Positions 57,808-64,000 of a stretch of DNA of 64,000 nt are shown one piece after another. The stretch is from Fibrobacter sp. UWP2. GTDB taxonomy: Bacteria > Fibrobacterota > Fibrobacteria > Fibrobacterales > Fibrobacteraceae. Positions within the stretch are counted from its first letter, which is position 1; every line of letters starts with the position of its first letter. The position numbers were made by a program, and so were the translations under genes. The stretch lies in NCBI RefSeq assembly GCF_900141705.1, contig NZ_FQYM01000013.1, positions 1 through 64,000 on the forward strand, read 5' to 3'. Under the pieces are notes generated by a model. That model did not search any database, was not told the DNA's origin, and worked only from the letters and a program-made list of their open reading frames with translations.

Positions 57808-58658
57808 TGAAACCTTTCCGCTTTTTGCCCAAGGCCATTCGAGTCCTCTTGGTTGCCAATGCGGCTGTTTTTGGCATTGCCTTTTTGCTGGGCTCTGTTT
57901 TGGGGCTCCACTTGAATTTGCCGGGCGCCGGCTACGGGAACATCCGTGACTACATCGTGTACTTTGGCGCGTTTTTCCCGACGAGCCCGCTCGAAGCCTG
58001 GCGTTATGTGACGTACATGTTTGTGCATGTGGATTTTTGGCATTTTGTGTTCAATATGCTTATGCTGTGGATGTTCGGCGACGAGGTTGCCGAGTGGATG
58101 GGCGCAAAGCACTTTACGTCGATGTACATGTTCTGTGGCGTGTTCGCTGCCTTTTTCAGTTTTGTCCTTTGCATTCTGGGGCTTACGAACAACCCTATTA
58201 TTGGCGCTTTGGGGGCGCTCATGGGAATCTTTGTGGCGTACTACAAGTTCTTCCCGGAACGCCGTATATTGCTGTTTTTCTTTTTCCCGATGAAAATCAA
58301 GTACGCCATGTGGGTGATGGTCGCCCTCGATATCCTCATGGCGCCCTCGGGTGATGGCGTGGCGCATTTTGCCCACTTGGGCGGCGTGGTCGCCGGCTTC
58401 GTTTACATGGCTTTTTATCAGGGTGGTTTTGACCGCCTGCTGGGGAATTTGCGCCGTCCCCACGTGCAAAAGGAATCCCGCCGTGCCGAGGGCCCGGAGG
58501 TTCTGGAAGGCGAAGTCTTTTACGTGGACGAACAAAAGCGCATGAATGAAATTTTGGACAAGGTGAATCGGGAAGGGGTCCAGTCGTTGACGGAATCCGA
58601 GCGCCAGTTTTTGTTGAAGGCGGGGGACAAGCTCCGTCGCCGCCGTGGAGGCATGTAA
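57807..58658 (+). CDS. Rhomboid-family membrane protein lacking the catalytic serine
   Basis: A 283-residue membrane protein with the rhomboid topology. TM2 carries FVHVDFWHFVFNML with the expected His and Asn (His74, His79, Asn83), and the last core helix has AHFAHLGGVVAG with catalytic His190. However, where rhomboid proteases have GxSG, this protein reads GALG (133-136), Leu135 replacing Ser; the TTG codon (58209-58211) is one transition from TCG. A soluble C-terminal tail ends VQSLTESERQFLLKAGDKL, common in bacterial rhomboids. It is probably an inactive (pseudo-)rhomboid. Coupled to coaD and pfkB. Confidence 0.85.
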   Translation: MKPFRFLPKAIRVLLVANAAVFGIAFLLGSVLGLHLNLPGAGYGNIRDYIVYFGAFFPTSPLEAWRYVTYMFVHVDFWHFVFNMLMLWMFGDEVAEWMGAKHFTSMYMFCGVFAAFFSFVLCILGLTNNPIIGALGALMGIFVAYYKFFPERRILLFFFFPMKIKYAMWVMVALDILMAPSGDGVAHFAHLGGVVAGFVYMAFYQGGFDRLLGNLRRPHVQKESRRAEGPEVLEGEVFYVDEQKRMNEILDKVNREGVQSLTESERQFLLKAGDKLRRRRGGM

Positions 58659-59617
58659 TGAAGAAAGTTCTTGGCATGGGCGCAGCCCTGGTAGATGTTT
58701 TGGCGAATGTGACGGACGAATGGGTCGCGACGCAGGGCGTGCAAAAAGGCGGCATGAATTCTGTGGAATGGCCGCAAATGGAAAAGTTTTTGGCGGGCAT
58801 CGAAAAGCCCTTGCGCGTCCCTGGCGGTTCCACCTGCAATACGATGGTCGGGCTCTCTCGCCTTGGCGGGAAAGCGTCCTTTATTAGCAAGGTGGGCGAC
58901 GATGAACTGGGTCGCCTGTTTTTGGACCATCTCAAAAAGAATGGCGTGGAATCCAAGGTGGGCAAGAGCGACGTGGCCACGGGTTGCGTGTTCTCGGCGG
59001 TGACGCCCGATGCGCAGCGCTCCATGTGGACGTTCCTTGGCGCCTCTAATTTTTTGGACAGCGAAGACTTTGTGCCGGCGCTTTTTGACGGTGTCGGTCT
59101 CCTCTATGCCGAGGGCTACCGTGCGTTCAACGGAGACTGCTTCAAGAAATCCTTTACGCTCGCCCGCAGCCTGGGTGTGGAAACTGCTCTGGACTTTAGC
59201 AGCTTTGGCGTGGTCGAAGCCTGCCGCGGGGTGATTGACGAGCTCTTGGACCAAAAGATGATTGACATCGTGATCGCCAACGAAGACGAGGCCTTCGCCT
59301 ATGCGGGCGTCAAAGAAGAGGCTTCGCTAGAAGTGCTCGCCAAAAAGGCCAAGGTGGCCGTAGTCAAGGTGGGCAAGAAGGGCGCCTTCATTGCCAAGGA
59401 CGGCGTGGTGACCAAGGTCGATGCCAAGGTGGTGAAGGCTGTGGATACCACAGGTGCCGGCGACCTTTGGGCGTCGGGATTCCTCTATGGCTACCTTAGC
59501 GGCTGGGACATGCTGCGTTCCGGCAACCTCGCCAGCCTTGTGGCGAGTGAAGTGGTACAGGTGATGGGAGCCCAGATTCCCGACGAGGGCTGGGCCCGAA
59601 TTCATGCCGAAATGTAG
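58658..59617 (+). CDS. PfkB-family carbohydrate/nucleoside kinase
   Basis: A 319-residue ribokinase-superfamily enzyme resembling adenosine/ribokinase types. Motifs: GMGAALVDVLANV at the start, PGGSTCNTMVGLSRLGGKASFISKVGDDELG, the anion-hole signature DTTGAGDLWASGFLYG with catalytic Asp, and IVIANEDEAFAY. Starts in the TAATG overlap with the rhomboid gene. Substrate cannot be fixed from sequence; adenosine or a sugar are likely. Confidence 0.87.
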   Translation: MKKVLGMGAALVDVLANVTDEWVATQGVQKGGMNSVEWPQMEKFLAGIEKPLRVPGGSTCNTMVGLSRLGGKASFISKVGDDELGRLFLDHLKKNGVESKVGKSDVATGCVFSAVTPDAQRSMWTFLGASNFLDSEDFVPALFDGVGLLYAEGYRAFNGDCFKKSFTLARSLGVETALDFSSFGVVEACRGVIDELLDQKMIDIVIANEDEAFAYAGVKEEASLEVLAKKAKVAVVKVGKKGAFIAKDGVVTKVDAKVVKAVDTTGAGDLWASGFLYGYLSGWDMLRSGNLASLVASEVVQVMGAQIPDEGWARIHAEM

Positions 59618-59688
59618 TGTATAGCCCTGGGGGCGTTACCTACCTGATATTTTTGAGTATATATTTATAGGCGTAAGACGGAGGTGTT

Positions 59689-60777
59689 ATGCGTTACGTG
59701 TTTTTACTGCTTGCCTTTTTTGCTATGGCGGCATTTGCCCAAGATGCCGGAACGCCTTCCAATATCAAAAATATATGCGATACGCTTTCGTTGGGCGATT
59801 TCCCGAAGGTCACGTTTGTCCCTGCCTACATCGATGAATCCAACTGGTTTGGCAATCCCCACACTTGGCAGGTGGATTCGACGAACAACTTCCGTCATGA
59901 GTCGTTTGAAACGGTACAAATCAACCCGGGAAAATTTACCAGGAGGCTTCCGGTCTCTGTTTCGGCGAGTTGCTTCCCGACAATGCAGAACGCATTTGTT
60001 TATGCGGGCTGGAACTCTGCGAAAAAATGGGTCTTGGACACCGCGGATAATTACGCTACCGTTATTCGCGATACGCGCCAAATGGGCGTAGAAGGCTATG
60101 ACTCGCTGAACTCGTATAATCTTTTGGCGATGGTGAAAAACAGCCTGCCCGAGGATGACGAATTCAATCCCGGAGAATTGCTGGTTTCCCGTACCTACGA
60201 GTTTTCGTTTGAGTGGTGGTATGTGACTGTGTCGTACCGGTTTGTAGAGCAAAGGGATGCTGGTCCTTATACGGGATATCGCTATGCTTCGGCGGTAAGC
60301 TATGATTCTTCGACGGCTGCAAAGTCGGCGCTGGATTCCTTGGCTGTTCCGGACACCATTAAAACGATGCGCATCCAGGCGATTAAAGCGGTGCTGAAGG
60401 ATTCCCGCAAACTGGGCGGCGAAGAAAGCTCTTCGAGCGTATCGGAACCGAGTTCCTCGAGCATGGCGAAGTCGTCATCAAGCGTGCCCGCGTCGTCATC
60501 GAGCGTGGTCGCGTCATCGCCGAGCAAGACTGAGAACAAGTCTTCTTCGAGCACTTCCGATGCCAAATCTTCGTCGAGTACGGCGAAGTCGTCGTCGAGC
60601 GGCGGTTCGCAGCTGGTCCACTCTGTATTGCTCGTTTCCGAGAACCTGGATGCCGTGGTGCAGATGCGCCGTCTTGACGGCTCCAAAGTTTTGGATACAA
60701 AAAGTGCCACTCCCGGGATTTACTATGTAAAAACCGCGGGCGGCGTTTGGATGAAGAAGTTGGTGCTGCGCAAATAA
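59689..60777 (+). CDS. Exported Ser-rich protein with C-terminal sorting-like domain
   Basis: A 362-residue secreted protein: signal peptide (LLLAFFAMAAFAQ), an unrecognised N-terminal domain (about 20-240, Trp/Tyr-rich), a Ser/Lys/Ala linker (about 245-310) and a final ~45-residue domain (VQMRRLDGSKVLDTK...GIYYVKTAGGVWMKKLVL) resembling type IX secretion/Fibrobacter C-terminal sorting domains. GGAGGTG ribosome binding site. Function unknown. Confidence 0.7.
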   Translation: MRYVFLLLAFFAMAAFAQDAGTPSNIKNICDTLSLGDFPKVTFVPAYIDESNWFGNPHTWQVDSTNNFRHESFETVQINPGKFTRRLPVSVSASCFPTMQNAFVYAGWNSAKKWVLDTADNYATVIRDTRQMGVEGYDSLNSYNLLAMVKNSLPEDDEFNPGELLVSRTYEFSFEWWYVTVSYRFVEQRDAGPYTGYRYASAVSYDSSTAAKSALDSLAVPDTIKTMRIQAIKAVLKDSRKLGGEESSSSVSEPSSSSMAKSSSSVPASSSSVVASSPSKTENKSSSSTSDAKSSSSTAKSSSSGGSQLVHSVLLVSENLDAVVQMRRLDGSKVLDTKSATPGIYYVKTAGGVWMKKLVLRK

Positions 60778-60801
60778 GTTGTGTGCGGAACTGCCGTTTA
60801 C

Positions 60802-60807
60802 TATATT
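60802..60807 (+). promoter_or_regulatory. -10 hexamer for a leaderless exported-protein gene
   Basis: TATATT followed by AATGGC and the ATG at 60814; no SD sequence. Confidence 0.5.
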
Positions 60808-60813
60808 AATGGC

Positions 60814-61248
60814 ATGAAATTTTTTAAAAAAACATTGATGAACTTTTGGGCGGTGGCTCTTGTTGCCGCAGCCCCTCTTTTTGCCCAGGCTCCTGCGGAT
60901 ACTGCTGCCGCCCCGGCGACTGTTCCCGTTGCCGAAGTGAATGCGGAACTTGCGAACCGCGACAGCATCATGGCATCCCGCGACAGTGCTTGCAGTGCCG
61001 AAAAGCAGGCGCTTCGCAGCGAACTCGAAATGGAACAGGCCAAGTGCGCCAACTGGGAACAGAGCTACAATACCGTCAGAAGGGATAACGAGGTTTGCGC
61101 CCAGGCGTTGAGCATTACCTTAGAAAATGCCGAAAAGAACAAGGGTAAAGAGGAACAAAATCGAAGGTCCTCGGCCATGGCGGCGAGCACCTCTTTTTTG
61201 AGTGGCATAGGTTTGGGCCTCCTGATCATGTGGCTTATCATGGATTGA
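60814..61248 (+). CDS. Small exported coiled-coil protein with C-terminal membrane helix
   Basis: A 144-residue protein with a signal-like N-terminus ending PLFAQ, an Ala/Pro-rich stretch, a coiled coil (about 50-110: SACSAEKQALRSELEMEQAKC...) with four Cys, and a C-terminal membrane segment FLSGIGLGLLIMWLIM. The arrangement suggests a protein with an exported middle part anchored at its C-terminus. Start ATG 60814 is preferred over the upstream GTG. Not recognised. Confidence 0.6.
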   Translation: MKFFKKTLMNFWAVALVAAAPLFAQAPADTAAAPATVPVAEVNAELANRDSIMASRDSACSAEKQALRSELEMEQAKCANWEQSYNTVRRDNEVCAQALSITLENAEKNKGKEEQNRRSSAMAASTSFLSGIGLGLLIMWLIMD

Positions 61249-61266
61249 TTTTATTTGGGTGTGGTC

Positions 61267-62856
61267 ATGAAAAAATCGATTGCCATTTTTTTGAGCTTGC
61301 TCCTTGGGGCAGGCTTTTGCTTTGCCAAAAAAAAGGATGCCAAAGCGGTTTTGAATGCAAAGCCGGTGCAGTTGGGCAGCGTGTTGCAGCCACTCTCGAC
61401 GACGGCTATGGAAACTGCCGAGATTTCGGCGTATATGCCGCAGGCGAAATCGCTGTTTGTGGTGGCGGGCATAAAGAAGATGGAATCGCTGGATCTCACT
61501 GACCCGGTGCACCCCAAGAAGGGCGTTGCTGTGACGCTTTTGGGTAACGGCAGTAGCGTTACCGCGAATGGCGACCTGCTTGCAGTGAGTTCGCTTGGCG
61601 AACGCGACTGCGATACGGGCTTTGTCGAAATATTCAAGGTGGATCCGCCCAAGGAGGGCAAACTGCTTGCCATCAAAAAAATGGCGGAGTTCCGTCCGTG
61701 TAGCCAGCCCGACATGATCACGTTCACGCCCGACGGTAAAAAACTCCTGGTGGCATGCGAAGCGAGCCCGAGTCCCGATTTCTCGGAGGACCCTGCCGGC
61801 GGCATCGCCATTTTGACCTTGCCCGAAAACGCCCCCGCCGTGTCTGCCGCAGATTTTGCCAAGTCAATGAAGCTGAACGTGCTTGGCTTTGAGAGCCTGG
61901 ATTCGACGGCGTTGATGAAGGCGGGCGTCCGCCGCGTTGGAGTATCTCCGTTCTACAAGACACTGGAACCGGAGTACATCACGGTAAGTGAAGATTCCAG
62001 GGTGGCCTGGGTGAGCCTGCAAGAGAACAATGCCATGGCCCGCGTGGATGTCGCCGCCGAAAAGATAACGGATGTTTTTGCGTTGGGCAAGTCGGATCAC
62101 TCCAAGCCCGGCTTTGCCATGGATGTGAAGAGCGATGGCGAAATTAATATCGAAAACGTGCCCGTACGCGGTTTGCGCCAGCCCGACGGCATTTCGAACG
62201 TAACCGTTGGCGGCAAGAATTATGTGTTTACCGCCAACGAGGGCGCCCCGGTAAACGATTACAAGGAATGGACCGACGAAACCTCCGTGCCGATGATCGC
62301 GGAACAGGGGTCGTTGGACCCGAAGGTCTTTGACGCCACTACGCTTTCGAAGTTGCATAACTTGACCGTGAGCCGCATTGACGCCTGCCCCGAGGTCAAG
62401 GGAGGCGGGTGCCCATACGTGACGAGCTTCGGTACGCGTTCCATGAGCATATTCGACGGAACGTCGGGTAAACTGCTGTGGGATTCCGGCGACCAGCTGG
62501 AACAGGCCATCTCCAAGATCGCCCCCGATTTTTTCAACTGGAATTCCAAAAAGGGCAAGCTCAAAAAGGACGCCCGCAGTGCCGACAAGGGCTGCGAACC
62601 TGAGAACGTGACCGTGGGGAAGGTGGGAGACAAGCGCTACGCCTTTGTCGGTTTGGAACGTACCAGCGGCGTCGCTGTGTTCGACGTGAGCGACATGAAC
62701 GCCCCCAGGTTAGTGGACTACTATCTGGATGTGAAGGACCGCGGACCCGAGGGAATCCTCTTTGTGCCCGCCGAAAAAAGTCCGCTTGCAGGCGCGGCAT
62801 TGCTTATCGTCGGTTACGAATACAGCAAGACGCTTACGATCTATACTGTGAAATAG
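61267..62856 (+). CDS. Exported choice-of-anchor I beta-propeller protein
   Basis: A 529-residue exported protein: signal peptide (IAIFLSLLLGAGFCFA), then repeated beta-propeller blades of the 'choice-of-anchor I' type, which accompany secreted phosphatases and nucleases. Typical blocks: AEISAYMPQAKSLFVV, PDMITFTPDGKKLLVACEA, PEYITVSEDSRVAWVSLQENNAMARVD, QPDGISN...VFTANEGAPVNDYKEW and DRGPEGILFVPAEKSPL. Start ATG 61267. No enzymatic domain is visible; likely a scaffold or ligand-binding surface protein. Confidence 0.8.
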   Translation: MKKSIAIFLSLLLGAGFCFAKKKDAKAVLNAKPVQLGSVLQPLSTTAMETAEISAYMPQAKSLFVVAGIKKMESLDLTDPVHPKKGVAVTLLGNGSSVTANGDLLAVSSLGERDCDTGFVEIFKVDPPKEGKLLAIKKMAEFRPCSQPDMITFTPDGKKLLVACEASPSPDFSEDPAGGIAILTLPENAPAVSAADFAKSMKLNVLGFESLDSTALMKAGVRRVGVSPFYKTLEPEYITVSEDSRVAWVSLQENNAMARVDVAAEKITDVFALGKSDHSKPGFAMDVKSDGEINIENVPVRGLRQPDGISNVTVGGKNYVFTANEGAPVNDYKEWTDETSVPMIAEQGSLDPKVFDATTLSKLHNLTVSRIDACPEVKGGGCPYVTSFGTRSMSIFDGTSGKLLWDSGDQLEQAISKIAPDFFNWNSKKGKLKKDARSADKGCEPENVTVGKVGDKRYAFVGLERTSGVAVFDVSDMNAPRLVDYYLDVKDRGPEGILFVPAEKSPLAGAALLIVGYEYSKTLTIYTVK

Positions 62857-62900
62857 AACTTAGAACAATCCTTCTATCTCTAAGCTCTGCCAACTGCCGA

Positions 62901-64000
62901 CTAAATCACAACTTCCGGCCAGGGGTGCTTTGGGTAGCGCCCGCGCAGTTCCTTGCGTACTTCAGCGTAGGTGTTCTGCCAAAAACCCGTGAGGTCCCAG
63001 GTCTTTTGAATGGTACGGAAGTTTGGCGCCAAAATGTCGTAGCGGACTTTTAATTTGCCGTCGGCGATTCTGTGCTCGCCGCGGAGTTGCATCAAATCTT
63101 CAATGCGCGCCGAAATCTCTACGAGGAAGCCTTCCAGGCTTTGTGTAACGAGGTTCGGGTTGCGCGATGCCGCCTCGTCGGGGGCAACTTCTTGGTAGCG
63201 GTAACGGGCGCGCTTGCCGTTGGGGAGCACGTAATGGTCGGGGAAGGTCTTGTTGAGCCAGGCGAGCATGGACTTGCCGAAGTATTCCTCGAGTATGGCG
63301 CGGTAGCGGTTTTCGTTGATGTCGCGGAGCAAAAAGACGCCGCTCGCGAATTCGTCAAAGATGATTTCCATATCTTCGTCGTTGAATTCGGGGAGGCCGT
63401 ATTCGGGGTAAAGCCTTGAGGCGAGCCGCATTTTTACCAGGAGCGTTTGCACGTCCTCCGAGAGGTACTTGCCGCTCCAGTTTTCCTTTTCGATTTTGTC
63501 TTTCCAGGTGGCGACGGTCAGTTCCTTTAGCTGGGCGAGCACCTTGGGAGAGGCTTCTTGCGGCAGCACTTCTTTGCGGCTGAATTCGCGGACCTCGACG
63601 CCAATGAATCTTTCTTGACCGCTTCTCCACAAAAGCTCGTAGTTCACGGAATCACTTTTGCCGGCGAGAAGTTCCTCGGGAATGGGGACGTAAAGGCTTA
63701 CGCGGAGCTCCGACTTGCTGCCGCCCCCGGTGCGGAGCATGGTGAGCGCCAAAAGGGCGTAGGGAGGTTCTATCGCTTGCAGGCGGACGGTGTTCCCGTT
63801 GTCGAGTTTGTAGACGTTCCCGTTGGGGGTTGCCAAGCGGTCGCCAAAGGCCAAAAGCAGGGTGCGCTGCAAATCGGGGGCGGTCGATCCCGTGGAATTC
63901 CGGGGAACGCCCGCGGGCAGTTTGTCGCGGTAGTCGCGGAGCTGGTTCAGCGTGAAACGCACTTCGCGCGGGGTGCTGACGCTTTTGGAAAGTGTGTCGG
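62901..64000 (-). CDS. hrpB: ATP-dependent helicase HrpB, C-terminal part (cut by window edge)
   Basis: The open frame continues to the right edge, so only the C-terminal ~365 residues are present. The closing block QKTWDLTGFWQNTYAEVRKELRGRYPKHPWPE is diagnostic of the HrpB C-terminal domain. The DEAH helicase motifs lie beyond the window. HrpB is a putative DExH helicase of unclear cellular role. The internal GTG at 63962 is not the true start. Confidence 0.88.
   Translation of the reverse strand, partial: DTLSKSVSTPREVRFTLNQLRDYRDKLPAGVPRNSTGSTAPDLQRTLLLAFGDRLATPNGNVYKLDNGNTVRLQAIEPPYALLALTMLRTGGGSKSELRVSLYVPIPEELLAGKSDSVNYELLWRSGQERFIGVEVREFSRKEVLPQEASPKVLAQLKELTVATWKDKIEKENWSGKYLSEDVQTLLVKMRLASRLYPEYGLPEFNDEDMEIIFDEFASGVFLLRDINENRYRAILEEYFGKSMLAWLNKTFPDHYVLPNGKRARYRYQEVAPDEAASRNPNLVTQSLEGFLVEISARIEDLMQLRGEHRIADGKLKVRYDILAPNFRTIQKTWDLTGFWQNTYAEVRKELRGRYPKHPWPEVVI

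Overview
The window looks like a chromosomal segment from Fibrobacter (phylum Fibrobacterota), most likely a rumen or gut cellulolytic species. Evidence: two lipoproteins carry the Fibrobacter succinogenes major paralogous (FISUMP) domain, several secreted proteins have long serine-rich linkers, an acetyl esterase is fused to a CBM6 module, and the envelope is Gram-negative (BamA, Skp, KdsB, FadL-like protein, secretin). No rRNA, tRNA, CRISPR array, phage or recognisable insertion sequence was seen.

Layout. 0.1-1.2 kb: a 5'-damaged CotH-family gene. 1.2-6.6 kb (minus): thiazole biosynthesis genes (thiS, thiF, thiG, thiH, thiE) downstream of an ACT-domain gene and a phenylacetate-CoA ligase gene. 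7.3-10.6 kb: bamA and skp. 10.7-15.9 kb: ettA, a Ser-rich lipoprotein, an orphan ABC-2 permease and a FadL-like porin. 16.0-20.3 kb: a compact secretin/pseudopilin operon whose last gene is very short. 20.3-25.8 kb: a membrane GT2 glycosyltransferase, a TusA-like protein, a degenerate SGNH-like protein, a zinc-ribbon protein, a SulP transporter and a 33-residue membrane mini-protein. 25.8-33.4 kb (mostly minus): dnaG-sufC-sufD, a FISUMP lipoprotein, a MATE exporter, and a thioesterase with a DegT aminotransferase. 33.5-40.3 kb: rpsT, then a five-gene run encoding an MglA-type GTPase, MglB-type roadblock protein, a DUF2914 membrane protein, a 982-residue SprA-like outer-membrane protein and an Omp85-like protein. 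40.4-47.5 kb: a second FISUMP lipoprotein, the divergent epmB/efp pair, a CE6-CBM6 esterase, a TIM-barrel protein and a receiver-like protein. 47.6-62.9 kb (all plus): thiL, pilB, pcrA, gatC, kdsB, a ComEA-like protein, pilM, pilN, rsmD, coaD, an unusual rhomboid, a PfkB kinase and three exported proteins. The right edge cuts hrpB.

How the genes fit together. Envelope biogenesis dominates: BamA with Skp, an Omp85 paralogue, a secretin operon, and dispersed type IV pilus parts (PilB, PilM, PilN). The most interesting unit is 33966-40272, where a bacterial small-GTPase switch appears co-transcribed with inner- and outer-membrane components, suggesting an envelope-spanning machine. A second striking signal is regulatory: at least six genes have a TANNNT-like -10 hexamer exactly six bases before the start codon and no ribosome binding site, the arrangement expected for leaderless mRNAs. 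Thiamine genes lie at both ends (thiSFGHE and thiL), and no TPP riboswitch was recognised near either. All functions are assigned from sequence reading alone.
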